Assembly: GCF_009792355.1 (NCBI RefSeq)
Contig: NZ_CP047045.1
Coordinates: forward strand, 2,568,501 to 2,632,500
Direction: 5' to 3'
Source: Terricaulis silvestris
Lineage (GTDB): Bacteria; Pseudomonadota; Alphaproteobacteria; Caulobacterales; Aquidulcibacteraceae
DNA length: 64,000 bases
Program-made: the position numbers and the translations under genes
Part shown: piece after piece, positions 1-8,264 of the stretch
How the letters are laid out: each line of letters opens with the position of its first letter
Numbering within the stretch: the stretch's first letter is position 1
The notes under the pieces: generated by a model
What the model saw: only the letters and a program-made list of their open reading frames with translations
Database searches by the model: none
Told to the model about the DNA's origin: nothing

Positions 1-1
1 C

Positions 2-502
2 GCATCGCGGATTGGCGACATCATCACCGTCAACATCGAGATCGACGACCGGGCTGAGTTGTCGAACTCGTCCAACCGTTCGCGCGAGAGCTCGACTTCG
101 GCCGGTTTGACCAACTTCTTCGGGCTTGAGGACACGATCGGCGACATCCTCGGGACCGATCCCACGACGTTGGTCGGCGCGGACGCGGAGTCGCAGCACA
201 GCGGCACTGGCGCGATCAATCGCGAAGAGAAGATCGAGCTGACCATAGCTGCCGTGATCGTGGACCGGTTGCCGAACGGCAATCTGGTGCTGGCGGGCCG
301 TCAGGAAGTGCGGATCAATGGCGAACTGCGCGAGCTTACGGTGTCGGGCATCATCCGGCCCGAGGACGTGACGGCGTCCAACACGATCAGCCAGACGCAG
401 ATCGCGGAAGCGCGAATCTCGTATGGCGGGCGCGGCCAGTTGAGCGCGATCCAGCGGCCGAACTGGGGTCAGCGCACAGCGGATGCGATCACGCCGTGGT
501 GA
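2..502 (+). CDS. flgH: Flagellar L-ring protein FlgH (C-terminal part, 5' end outside window)
   Basis: FlgH is the outer-membrane lipoprotein that forms the L ring around the flagellar rod. The reading frame is open from base 2; the lipoprotein signal and N-terminal part lie upstream of the window. The visible 166 residues start with the conserved stretch GDIITVNIEIDDRAELSN and continue through a Ser-rich segment. They end in the family's C-terminal block (LVLAGRQEVRINGE, then SGIIRPEDV, then ISYGGRGQLSAIQRPNWGQR). The stop is at 500-502. Other flagellar genes follow a few kb downstream, which fits a flagellar locus. Identity is secure; only the 5' boundary is missing. Confidence 0.95.
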   Translation, partial: ASRIGDIITVNIEIDDRAELSNSSNRSRESSTSAGLTNFFGLEDTIGDILGTDPTTLVGADAESQHSGTGAINREEKIELTIAAVIVDRLPNGNLVLAGRQEVRINGELRELTVSGIIRPEDVTASNTISQTQIAEARISYGGRGQLSAIQRPNWGQRTADAITPW

Positions 503-530
503 GGAACACCAAGTCGCTCAGTTACGTTTC

Positions 531-809
531 ATGGAGATGAACGTGCGCGACCAACTGACCGGCATCTCAAACTGGGCGAAGTCACGGCTACGTGCGGGTT
601 CGGAGCCGCCATGGACACACTACCGTCTGATGCAGCTCGTGGAAGCGGCGGATGAACTTGTTGCCGGGATGGACGCTAAGCAGCCCACGGCAGATTTACT
701 GGAATCGCCTGCGTCGACGGAAAGCGATCGCCTACAATCGGCGCAAGTGTTTCCGCTAGATACCGTTCGACGCCGTCGATCGAAGTCGCCGGTACAGCTG
801 CCCACGTGA
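531..809 (+). CDS. Small conserved hypothetical protein downstream of flgH
   Basis: This encodes 92 residues if the ATG at 531 is used. It begins about 30 bp after flgH on the same strand, so it is probably co-transcribed. The N-terminal half (DQLTGISNWAKSRLRAG, then PPWTHYRLMQLVEA and AGMDA) has the look of a short conserved alphaproteobacterial family; this is from memory of the pattern, not a search. The last ~45 residues are low in conserved character and lie antisense to the gene at 676-1026. Start alternatives are ATG 483 (inside flgH), ATG 537, and GTG 543, which has GGAG six bases upstream and may be the true start. No function can be assigned. Confidence 0.6.
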   Translation: MEMNVRDQLTGISNWAKSRLRAGSEPPWTHYRLMQLVEAADELVAGMDAKQPTADLLESPASTESDRLQSAQVFPLDTVRRRRSKSPVQLPT

Positions 810-1026
810 CGTAGAGTCCGTCGTGACCGAATGCGAGGATTTCATCGTCGAGGCGATGAACACACAAGCGATCCGCCACGTCCCCTTGTCCAACCCTAAC
901 CACACGCGGCGCTGGGCCGCCGTGCCAGATAATGTAGACCCCGATCGTGGTGACGCGCGTCAGGATCACCCGATCGAGAGATGCGTAGTCGCCGCCAGCC
1001 AACGCCGCCCATTTCAAATTCAACAT
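676..1026 (-). CDS. GIY-YIG-like small protein
   Basis: This protein of 116 residues starts at ATG 1026, with GGGGGAG about nine bases upstream. It carries the elements of a GIY-YIG-like fold: GVYIIWH (GIY-like), VRVGQGDVADRLCVHR (YVG...R...H-like), and the downstream DGVERYLAETLAPIVGDRFP where the catalytic Glu region would be. The canonical YIG is replaced by RVG, so nuclease activity is uncertain. It runs towards the small gene at 531-809, and their 3' ends overlap by about 134 bp. A second protein of this general class lies at 58143-58580. Whether it cuts DNA or has lost that role cannot be told from sequence. Confidence 0.6.
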   Translation of the reverse strand: MLNLKWAALAGGDYASLDRVILTRVTTIGVYIIWHGGPAPRVVRVGQGDVADRLCVHRLDDEILAFGHDGLYVTWAAVPATSIDGVERYLAETLAPIVGDRFPSTQAIPVNLPWAA

Positions 1027-1155
1027 CGAACTCAACTCCCCCGCAAAGCGCGGGCGATTGGGAATAGCGCGATTCGCCGAAACGCCGTGACTCTAGAACC
1101 ACAGGCAAGGCGCCTAAGCCCGCAATCCCCACTAGTTTCGAATCGGAAACAACCC

Positions 1156-2754
1156 CTAGTTCACGCGGCGCTCTTTGCCGCTCCAATACGGTTCGCGGAG
1201 TTCTCGGCGCAGGATTTTTCCGGTGGCGTTTCGCGGCAGCGGCGCGTCGCGGATATCGACGCTCTTTGGCGCTTTGTAGTGCGCGATGCGTTCGCGCGCG
1301 TGCGCGATGATGCTCTCGGCGTCAGGGGTGACGCCCGGCTTGGCGACGACAATCGCTTTCACAGCTTCGCCCCATTTTTCGTCCGGGACGCCAATGACGG
1401 CGACTTCAGCGACGTGCGGATGGCCGTGGATCGCGTTCTCGACTTCGGCGGGATAGATGTTCTCCGCGCCGGAGATGATCATGTCCTTGATGCGGTCTTG
1501 GATAAAGAGATAGCCGTCTTCATCGAGATAACCGGCGTCGCCGGTGCGAAGCCAGCCTTCGGCGTCGACGGTTGACGTTGTTGCATCCGGTTTGCGCCAA
1601 TAGCCGAGCATGTTGGCGGCGGAGCGCGTGCAGATTTCGCCGGTTTGGTTCGGGCCGAGGACGTTGCCGGCAGTGTCGATGATGCGAAGCTCGACCCCCG
1701 GCATCGGCAAGCCGGCGGAGGCCATGCGCTTTGCGCCTTTGGGATCGTGATCTTGCGGCGGCAGATAGACGATGGTGCCGGTCGTTTCTGTCATGCCATA
1801 TTGTTGGCAGAACTGGCAGCCGAACACCTCCATGCACTCTTGCAGCAAAGCGACGGGCATCGGCGATGCGCCGTAGAGGATATGCGTGAGACTGGAATAA
1901 TCGATCTCACGCGCGCGCGGCATGCGGATGACGAATTGGAGCGCCGCTGGCACCATGAACATCTTGGCGATGCGTTCGCTCTGGATGAATTCGAGCACGT
2001 CGACCGGATTGAACTCGCGCGTTACGACGTTCTTCACGCCATTGATCAGACCAACCAAGCCCCAGCCAGTGCCGCCGATGTGCGCGGCCGGCATAGCGAC
2101 AAGATTGACCTCGCCCGCGCCCCACTCGTTCCAGCCCATGGCGTGTTCGGCGATCTTGCGGCGCGAACGCAAGAGGTTCGCGCTGGTCAGCATCACGCCT
2201 TTGGGACGGCCAGTGGTGCCAGAGGTGTAGAGGAGCAGCGCTGTATCTTTCGGCGCGACGGCGCGCGGTGTGCCCGGCGTTTGCGCGTTGCGCCATGCTT
2301 CGTATGCCGGCAGCGCGTGCTCGCCAGCTTCCATAGCGATGAGCTGCGGCTTGGTCTCGGCTTGCTTCAGAGCATCGTGCGCGCAGGCGATGCATTCGGA
2401 ACCGACGAACAGCAGCTTGGCTTGGGTGTCGTCGATGATGTAAGCGGCCTCCGCCAGTGAGAGCCGCCAGCCGATCGGCGCCATGATCGCGCCGGCTTTC
2501 GAAGCGCCCAGCACGAGTTCGAAATAGTGGTCGCTGTTCTTGCCGAGGTAAGCGATGCACTCGCCGGGCTGGACGCCGCTGGCGGCGAGCGCTGCTGCGA
2601 CTTGATCGGTGTGGCGGTCGAGCGCGGCGTAGCTGGTGAGCCGGCCTTCAAAACTCAGCGCGATATGGTCTGGACGCGTGCGGCCGTGATGGCGGGCGAT
2701 ATCGCCCAAAGTCGCCATCGCGTCGAATTCACTAGGCTGAAGCGACGCCGCCAT
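1156..2754 (-). CDS. Acyl-CoA synthetase / fatty-acid--CoA ligase (AMP-binding)
   Basis: This is a 532-residue member of the adenylate-forming superfamily. It would activate a carboxylic acid with ATP and join it to coenzyme A. The P-loop-like motif LLYTSGTTGRPKG, the A5 region QQYGMTETTG, and the hinge and C-terminal core (GWLRTGDAGYLDEDGYLFIQDR, interrupted here, then IISGAENIYPAEVE) are all present. The catalytic Lys lies near the C-terminus (NATGKILRREL). Length and motif order are typical for medium- or long-chain acyl-CoA ligases. Substrate cannot be read from sequence. It is followed on the same strand after 30 bp, counting from its upstream side, by a DUF2214-type membrane gene that may be co-transcribed. 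Confidence 0.9.
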   Translation of the reverse strand: MAASLQPSEFDAMATLGDIARHHGRTRPDHIALSFEGRLTSYAALDRHTDQVAAALAASGVQPGECIAYLGKNSDHYFELVLGASKAGAIMAPIGWRLSLAEAAYIIDDTQAKLLFVGSECIACAHDALKQAETKPQLIAMEAGEHALPAYEAWRNAQTPGTPRAVAPKDTALLLYTSGTTGRPKGVMLTSANLLRSRRKIAEHAMGWNEWGAGEVNLVAMPAAHIGGTGWGLVGLINGVKNVVTREFNPVDVLEFIQSERIAKMFMVPAALQFVIRMPRAREIDYSSLTHILYGASPMPVALLQECMEVFGCQFCQQYGMTETTGTIVYLPPQDHDPKGAKRMASAGLPMPGVELRIIDTAGNVLGPNQTGEICTRSAANMLGYWRKPDATTSTVDAEGWLRTGDAGYLDEDGYLFIQDRIKDMIISGAENIYPAEVENAIHGHPHVAEVAVIGVPDEKWGEAVKAIVVAKPGVTPDAESIIAHARERIAHYKAPKSVDIRDAPLPRNATGKILRRELREPYWSGKERRVN

Positions 2755-2784
2755 GCCCTGCCTCCCGTCTTGTTTTGACGGAGC

Positions 2785-3243
2785 CTAGCTCTGGCCGATG
2801 CCGCGCGCCATCAAAGTTGCGAACAGCAGCAAGAGCGCAATCAGGTGCACTTCGATGGTGACGAGGCGGCGGACCTTCTTCACTTCCGCTTCGGGCGGTG
2901 TGAAGGCCGCATCAGCGTTGTAGGCTTTGACCCAGCGCGTGAAGGCGCGCGTCGGCGTGATGGAGAGAAGCGCGATGACGACAAAGGTCGCTATCTTGGC
3001 CCAGAAGAAAGGCTGTACCTGATAGTATTCCCACCCCTTCTCGCCCCACAGCACGCGCGAGATCCCGGCGAGGATCAGCAGCACCGCCGAGACACCGTAG
3101 AACATGTCCACGCGCAACAAGAGGCGTGCGACGCGGCCGTCGATGGGTAAGCGCAGAATAAAGGCTTCGGCCGCAAGCGCGCCGACTAGGATGAAGGCGA
3201 AAACGAAGTGGAGCCAGGAGAGGCTGGCGTAGTGCAGGAGCAT
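2785..3243 (-). CDS. DUF2214-type integral membrane protein
   Basis: This encodes 152 residues from ATG 3243 (MLLHYASLSWLHFVFAF). About four hydrophobic helices are visible: near residues 8-27, 48-65, 83-103 and 128-147. The pattern LHFVFAFILVGALAAEAFIL, then DMFYGVSAVLLILAGISRV and PFFWAKIATFVVIALLSITPTRAF, matches my recollection of the DUF2214 membrane family. An upstream extension of the frame to 3387 is unlikely, because the hydrophobic protein clearly starts at 3243 and the extension crosses into the divergent promoter region of the cyclase. Function unknown. Confidence 0.75.
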   Translation of the reverse strand: MLLHYASLSWLHFVFAFILVGALAAEAFILRLPIDGRVARLLLRVDMFYGVSAVLLILAGISRVLWGEKGWEYYQVQPFFWAKIATFVVIALLSITPTRAFTRWVKAYNADAAFTPPEAEVKKVRRLVTIEVHLIALLLLFATLMARGIGQS

Positions 3244-3343
3244 ACTGATACCCACGGGTCGCGTTCTATCTGACGTCCGGCGCAGCGAAGTCAATCCGTG
3301 GCTTGGGGCGGCGCCGCCGGTGTGCGATAATCGCGCGACGGAG

Positions 3344-5188
3344 ATGATCGTGGAGCGCAGGCTGGCGGCAGTGCTTTCGGCGGACATCGTCGGCTACGGC
3401 GCGCTGATGGAGCGCGACGAAGCCGGCACGCTTGCGCGCGTCAGCGCGGTGCTGGTCGAGATCGTCGAGCCGGCTGTCGCCGCGCAGGGCGGGCGGGTCG
3501 TGAAGCTGATGGGCGACGGGGCGCTGATTGAGTTCTCCAGCGTCGTCGGCGCGGTGCGGTGCGCACTCGATATCCAGAGCGCGATGGCCGAGCGCAATCA
3601 GGCGGCCAAGGACGGCCAAGCGCTGAGCTACCGCATCGGCGTCAATGCGGGCGACGTGATCGTACAGGGCGAAGACATATTCGGCGAAGGCGTCAACGTC
3701 GCCGCGCGCCTCCAGAGCATGGCGCAGCCGGGCGGCATCACGCTCTCGCGCGCTGCGCGGGAGCAGATCGCGGGGCGGATCGCGGCCGAATTCGACGATC
3801 TGGGCGAACACCAGGTCAAGGATATCGAGAAGCCGGTGCATGTGTTCGCGGTCCGCTCCGGCATCGCAAACCGCGCCCCGGTGGCGACCTCGCGCGTAAC
3901 GATCTGTGTGCTGCCGTTCGCCAATATCAGCGGCGATCCGGAGCAGGAATATTTCAGCGACGGCATCACCGAGGACATCATCACCGACCTGAGCAAGGTG
4001 TCCTCGCTCTCCGTGGTGTCGCGCAACACGGCGTTCACGTTCAAGGGCAAAGCCGTCTCAGTGGCGCAGGCGGCGCGGCAGCTTCGTGTCACGCACATCC
4101 TGGAAGGCAGCGTGCGCAAATCGGGCGATCGGGTACGGATCACGGCGCAGCTGGTGGAAGGCGCGAGCGACAGCCATCTCTGGGCCGAACGCTATGACCG
4201 CGAGCTCAAGGACATTTTCGCGCTGCAGGACGAGATCGCCCAGGCGATCGTGGCGGCGCTGAAGCTGAAGCTCGCGCCGGAGGAGAAGAAGGCGATCGAG
4301 ATGCGATCGACGTCAGATCCCGAGGCGTACAAAATATATCTGATGGCGCGGCAGTTCGACCTGCTGGCGCATGCCCGCCACCGCGAACTCATCGTTCAGC
4401 TTTGCAAGAAGGCGGTCGAGATTGACCCGAACTACGCGCGGGCTTGGGCTTTGATGGCGATCGCGCAGAGCAATGTCGCGTTGTTCGTCGCCAATAGCGA
4501 AGAAGGCTGGGCAGCGGCCGAGCGCGCGCTCTCGTTGGACCCCGGTCTGGCGGAGGCGCATTCAGCCAAGGGCCGCATGCTGGGCGACTACGGCCGGCTC
4601 GAAGAGGCGTTGCCGTTTCATCAGACCGCGCTTCGGCTCGATCCCGAGTCTTATGAAGTGAATTGCGCGGCGGCGCGGTGCTTTGTGCCGATGCGCCGCT
4701 TTGAAGAGGCCATCGCATGCCTGGAACGGGCCACGCGGGACTTCGAAAACGACATCTGGGCGGCGGGAATGTTGATCCAGTGCTACGAGGCGATTGGCTC
4801 GCCGCTGACGGCGGCTTCCGCACGCCACGCGCTGGCGCGCGCAGAGAAGCTGATCGCGATCGAGCCCGATCACGGCTTGAGTTTGAGTTTCGGCGTTGGC
4901 GCTCTGGTTGTGCTCGGCGACATCGAGCGGGCTAAGGAATGGGCGCGGCGCGCGCTGCTCGTCGATCCCGGCAATCGCAACATGCTCTATAATATCGGCT
5001 GCGGGCTGATTAAGGGCGGCGAGATCGATTGGGGACTGGACATGATCGAGGCCGTCGCCAAGGCGACGCTGCGCGGCAGTTTGAATTGGATCGCAACGGA
5101 TAGCGATCTCGATCCGGTGCGCGAGCACCCGCGCTACGTTCAGATGATGGCGGACGCTGAAGCGCGGCGGGACGCCAGAGAGCCTTAG
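3344..5188 (+). CDS. Class III adenylate/guanylate cyclase with TolB-like and TPR domains
   Basis: This 614-residue protein would make cAMP (or cGMP) from the nucleoside triphosphate. Residues ~5-170 are a class III cyclase domain. They hold metal-binding Asp in SADIVGYG and LMGDGALIEF, the substrate Lys before MGDG, and VNVAARLQ supplying the transition-state Asn and Arg, so it appears catalytically complete. Residues ~185-320 are the FlgO/TolB-like segment common in these proteins (FANISGDPEQEYFSDGITEDII, interrupted here; LEGSVRKSGDRVRI). The rest is a TPR array. No membrane segment is seen. A GTG at 3320 is an alternative start. The stop (TAG 5186-5188) overlaps the stop of the opposing dksA by 4 nt. 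Confidence 0.9.
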   Translation: MIVERRLAAVLSADIVGYGALMERDEAGTLARVSAVLVEIVEPAVAAQGGRVVKLMGDGALIEFSSVVGAVRCALDIQSAMAERNQAAKDGQALSYRIGVNAGDVIVQGEDIFGEGVNVAARLQSMAQPGGITLSRAAREQIAGRIAAEFDDLGEHQVKDIEKPVHVFAVRSGIANRAPVATSRVTICVLPFANISGDPEQEYFSDGITEDIITDLSKVSSLSVVSRNTAFTFKGKAVSVAQAARQLRVTHILEGSVRKSGDRVRITAQLVEGASDSHLWAERYDRELKDIFALQDEIAQAIVAALKLKLAPEEKKAIEMRSTSDPEAYKIYLMARQFDLLAHARHRELIVQLCKKAVEIDPNYARAWALMAIAQSNVALFVANSEEGWAAAERALSLDPGLAEAHSAKGRMLGDYGRLEEALPFHQTALRLDPESYEVNCAAARCFVPMRRFEEAIACLERATRDFENDIWAAGMLIQCYEAIGSPLTAASARHALARAEKLIAIEPDHGLSLSFGVGALVVLGDIERAKEWARRALLVDPGNRNMLYNIGCGLIKGGEIDWGLDMIEAVAKATLRGSLNWIATDSDLDPVREHPRYVQMMADAEARRDAREP

Positions 5189-5601
5189 TCGTCCCGATGC
5201 ACGCGTTCGCGGCGTTCGTGGCGCTCTTGGGCTTCGAGCGAGAGCGTGGCGATCGGGCGGGCTTCGAGACGCGAGAGCGAGATCGGCTCGCCGGTCTCTT
5301 CGCAATACCCGTAGGTCCCGTCCTCGATGCGGCGGAGCGCTTGATCGATCTTGGCGATCAGCTTGCGTTGGCGATCACGCGTGCGCAGTTCCAAGCCCCG
5401 ATCGGTTTCGCTGGTGGCGCGGTCGGCGAGATCGGCTTCGGCGACAGTATCCTGCTGAAGCGTCGCGATGGTGCCGCGGCTCTCCTCAAGGATCTCGTCT
5501 TTCCAAACCAAGAGCTTCTTGCGGAAGTAATCCCGCTGCCGCTCATTCATGAACGGCTCGTCTTCCTTGGGCCGATATTCTTTCGTCACGGTAGAGGCCA
5601 T
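5185..5601 (-). CDS. dksA: DksA-family RNA polymerase-binding regulator (single-cysteine type)
   Basis: DksA binds the RNA polymerase secondary channel and works with ppGpp. The 138-residue protein starts at ATG 5601 (MASTVTKEYRPKEDE), chosen because GGGAG lies about seven bases upstream; ATG 5661 would add 20 residues. The coiled-coil segment (NERQRDYFRKKLLVWKDEI...DRATSETDRGLELRTRDRQRKLI) and the C-terminal globular part (RRIEDGTYGYCEETGEPIS) are classic. Only the first of the four zinc-ligand cysteines remains (YGYC); the other positions hold Thr, Thr/Ser and Ala-type residues. Such Cys-poor DksA proteins are known in alphaproteobacteria. It neighbours fliX, as in Caulobacter. Confidence 0.9.
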   Translation of the reverse strand: MASTVTKEYRPKEDEPFMNERQRDYFRKKLLVWKDEILEESRGTIATLQQDTVAEADLADRATSETDRGLELRTRDRQRKLIAKIDQALRRIEDGTYGYCEETGEPISLSRLEARPIATLSLEAQERHERRERVHRDD

Positions 5602-5713
5602 TTCCGCACTCCCGGCGCCGTCGCGAGGCGCCTTATAGCTGCCGTCCTTGGGCGCGTCCATCGAGCAAGACTGATGCCAAACATCCCCTGTTTTCCGACA
5701 GTTGGGTGACAAA

Positions 5714-6142
5714 TCAGCCCCTTGTTAACCCGCGTTCAAGCTTGGCGACCTCGACGGCGAGTCGGATGTCGATCTCCAGCAACACCGCATCGAGACCCGC
5801 CTCCCCGGTGAGTTCGCCACCGTGCTGCAGGCTTTCCAATTCAACCTTGAGCGCGCCAGGCGCACTGCCCATCACTAGGCCGCGCTCCAGCTTTTCCAGC
5901 GCGTCCAAGGCGTCGCGGCCGCGTTTGGTTTGGCGGGCGCGGCGCTGGGCTGGTGGCTCATCTGTCTGCAGCGCTAGGATGGCGTCGAGCGCTGTAACGC
6001 CGCCTACAGATGTCGCCGCCGTCGTTTTGGCCGGCGCTTCAGCGGCTACCGTGAAGCCCGGCGCGGCCGACTGGCCTGCCTTCTTCGTGGTCGACGCCGC
6101 GCCGACGGGACGGCCGCTCTCGATCTTCATGAAGCGGGACAC
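5714..6142 (-). CDS. fliX: Flagellar assembly regulator FliX
   Basis: In Caulobacter, FliX couples assembly of early flagellar structures to FlbD-dependent transcription of later genes. This 142-residue protein has the short basic N-terminus, an Ala/Thr-rich linker, the core VGGVTALDAILALQ, and the charged C-terminal half RQTKRGRDALDALEKLERG and LDAVLLEIDIRLAVEVAKLE. These match the family layout. The start is GTG 6142, supported by AGGAG seven bases upstream; ATG 6130 is the alternative. It is transcribed divergently from flgI across a 78-bp gap. This gene order is the same as I recall for Caulobacter. Confidence 0.88.
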   Translation of the reverse strand: MSRFMKIESGRPVGAASTTKKAGQSAAPGFTVAAEAPAKTTAATSVGGVTALDAILALQTDEPPAQRRARQTKRGRDALDALEKLERGLVMGSAPGALKVELESLQHGGELTGEAGLDAVLLEIDIRLAVEVAKLERGLTRG

Positions 6143-6220
6143 TCCGCTGCTCCTGTTTATGAGCGCTTAACGTTTCGGACTTGAACGGGTCGTTAACCGA
6201 ACTGGTGGCGTGTCGGTCAG

Positions 6221-7360
6221 ATGGGATTTGCATCACGTGCGGCGCGCGCGGGGCTCATGGCGGTCGCCTCGATCGCGGCCATGACCGCGCCGTTCGCGAC
6301 CCTGGCCGCCTGGGCCGGGCCGCGGATCAAGGATGTCGCCGACTTTGAAGGCGTGCGGGAAAACCAGCTGGTGGGCTACGGCCTGGTGGTGGGCTTAGCC
6401 GGCACCGGGGATTCGCTGCGCAATTCACCGTTCACGCGCCAATCGCTGGCGGCGATGCTGGAGCGGCTGGGCGTCAACGCCTCGAACGGTAACCTGAACA
6501 CACGCAACGTCGCCGCCGTGATGGTAACGGCCAACTTGCCGCCGTTCGCGAGCCAGGGGGCGCGGATCGACGTGACTGTATCGGCGCTAGGAGACTCGCG
6601 GAGTTTGGCCGGCGGGCAGCTGCTTGTCACACCACTGATGGGTGCGGACCAGCAAGTCTATGCTGTTGCCCAGGGTCCGTTGGCGATTGGCGGGTTTGCC
6701 GCCTCGGGTCAGAGCGGATCTTCGGTGACGCGCGGGGTGCCCACAGCGGGGCGCATTGCGTCAGGAGCGCTGGTTGAGCGCGAGATCAATTTCGACATTG
6801 GCGCGATGCGCGAGTTGCGGCTCGCGCTGCGCAATCCGGATTTCACCACGGCGCAGCGCATTGCGGCGGCGATCAACGGCGCTATCGGTACACCAGTAGC
6901 GCGCGCTTCCAACCCCGGCACTGTTATCCTCACGCGTCCGCAAGACTACGCAGGCGACATGGTTTCGCTGGTTGGTCGGATCGAAAATCTGGAAGTGGAA
7001 GTCGACACCGCGGCGCGGATCGTGATCGACGAAAGCTCCGGCATCGTCGTGATGGGCGAGAACGTGAAGGTTTCGACCGTCGCGATCGCGCAAGGCAATC
7101 TCACGATCTCGATCCAGGAAGACCCATTTGTTAGCCAGCCCGAGCCGTTCAGCCGTGGCGGCGAAACGGTTGTGGTCCCCTCTTCTGCTGTTGATGTTGA
7201 GGAAGAAGAAGGCGGCCTGGTCGTGGTGCCGGGTGGCGTGCCGCTTCGCCAGCTGGTCAACGGCCTAAACGCGCTCGGCGTCACGCCGCGCGACATGATC
7301 TCGATCCTGCAGGCGCTGAAAGCTGCCGGCGCGATCCAGGCTGAAATCGAAGTGATGTGA
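6221..7360 (+). CDS. flgI: Flagellar P-ring protein FlgI
   Basis: FlgI forms the periplasmic P ring around the rod. The 379-residue length is normal. A Sec signal peptide is visible (residues ~1-32, hydrophobic core LMAVASIAAMTAPFATLAAW). The mature start is the family hallmark RIKDVADFEGVRENQLVGYG, followed by GLAGTGDSLRNSPFTRQSL. The protein ends with the typical GVTPRDMISILQALKAAGAIQAEIEVM, quoted here only as the C-terminal block. It is the first gene of a run with flgJ and the flbY-like gene. The stop overlaps the flgJ start by one base (TGATG), so translation is likely coupled. Confidence 0.97.
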   Translation: MGFASRAARAGLMAVASIAAMTAPFATLAAWAGPRIKDVADFEGVRENQLVGYGLVVGLAGTGDSLRNSPFTRQSLAAMLERLGVNASNGNLNTRNVAAVMVTANLPPFASQGARIDVTVSALGDSRSLAGGQLLVTPLMGADQQVYAVAQGPLAIGGFAASGQSGSSVTRGVPTAGRIASGALVEREINFDIGAMRELRLALRNPDFTTAQRIAAAINGAIGTPVARASNPGTVILTRPQDYAGDMVSLVGRIENLEVEVDTAARIVIDESSGIVVMGENVKVSTVAIAQGNLTISIQEDPFVSQPEPFSRGGETVVVPSSAVDVEEEEGGLVVVPGGVPLRQLVNGLNALGVTPRDMISILQALKAAGAIQAEIEVM

Positions 7361-7725
7361 TGACGGACGGACCGATCCCCCTTTCTGCTCCTCTCGCTGG
7401 TGCACCACTACCGTTGCGCACGGGCGTGAATGCGGCGCGGCCGACGGATCAGGGCATCGACGAAGCGCGGCGCGCGGCGGAAGAGTTCGAAACTGTGTTC
7501 TTGGGCGAGATGTTGGGGCCGATGTTCGAGAGCCTCGACACTGACGGGCTCGGCGGCGGCGGCATGGGCGAACAGATTTTCCGGCCGATGCTGGTGGAGC
7601 GCTACGCGGAGGCGATCTCGCGCTCCGGCGGCGTCGGCATTGCCGACAGCATCGTGCGTGAACTGATTCGGATGCAGGAAATGCAGGTCATGCCAGAGGA
7701 GAGCGACGATGGTGCTGCTCGCTGA
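7360..7725 (+). CDS. flgJ: Rod-binding protein FlgJ/CheL (no muramidase domain)
   Basis: This 121-residue protein contains only the rod-binding domain. The core is RAAEEFETVFLGEMLGPMFE, followed by a Gly-rich turn (GLGGGGMGEQIF) and the helix MLVERYAEAISRSGGVGIADSIVREL. The C-terminal peptidoglycan hydrolase domain of enterobacterial FlgJ is absent, as usual in alphaproteobacteria, where the gene is often called cheL. It should cap the growing rod in the periplasm; a separate hydrolase would be needed. The start ATG 7360 overlaps the flgI stop; GTG 7357 is a one-codon-longer alternative. The 3' end overlaps the next gene by 17 bp. Confidence 0.9.
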   Translation: MTDGPIPLSAPLAGAPLPLRTGVNAARPTDQGIDEARRAAEEFETVFLGEMLGPMFESLDTDGLGGGGMGEQIFRPMLVERYAEAISRSGGVGIADSIVRELIRMQEMQVMPEESDDGAAR

Positions 7726-8152
7726 CGACGCCAAGGACCGCGCCGAGCAGCTGGTTCTAGTGACCGAGCGGCTCACCGTGCTGGTTGCGGAGGACACGCG
7801 GCGAATGGAGGCGCGGTTGCCGCCGCTCGACGGGGCGGAAGGCGACGAGAAGGCCCGGCTGGCGAACACTTACCGGCTGGAGCTTACCCGCATCAAACAC
7901 GACCGCAGCCTGGTCGAAGGGGCGCCGCCGGCGACGCTGAGCCGGCTGCGTGAAAGCACGGTAGCGCTGAACGAGGTGCTTGCGGCGCACGAACTCGCGC
8001 TAGGCGCCATTAAGCTCGTCAGCGAAGGCTTGGTGCAGGCGATGGCGGAGGAAGTCTCGCGTCAGCGCACCGGCGAAGCGAACTATGGATCGACCGGCGG
8101 ACGAGCCGCGGCGGTCTCCCCTAGTCCGACTGTTATAGACCGAAGCGCTTAA
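7709..8152 (+). CDS. flbY: FlbY/FlgN-like flagellar protein
   Basis: This 147-residue helical protein starts inside the end of flgJ, with a strong GAGGAGAG ribosome site. It is predicted to be mostly alpha-helical: residues ~8-35 (DRAEQLVLVTERLTVLVAED), ~50-70 (KARLANTYRLELTRIKHD), and ~85-125. This is the layout of FlgN-type export chaperones and of the Caulobacter FlbY protein found downstream of cheL. The last ~30 residues (TGEANYGSTGGRA) are flexible. The symbol rests on gene order and general pattern, not on an alignment, so it should be treated as provisional. Confidence 0.65.
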   Translation: MVLLADDAKDRAEQLVLVTERLTVLVAEDTRRMEARLPPLDGAEGDEKARLANTYRLELTRIKHDRSLVEGAPPATLSRLRESTVALNEVLAAHELALGAIKLVSEGLVQAMAEEVSRQRTGEANYGSTGGRAAAVSPSPTVIDRSA

Positions 8153-8264
8153 CAGCCGCCGCAATGACACCCCGATCTGGGGACGTTTTCGCCTTTCCTG
8201 TAATTCATCTTGCGGACAGCCGTTTCCCACGGCTCTTTAGACGTGGCTGCGGTCCGGGACAGGA

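Noticed and set aside
1645-2460. Plus-strand open frame opposite the acyl-CoA ligase
   Set aside because: Shadow frame rich in Arg, Ala and His inside a gene with complete ligase motifs.
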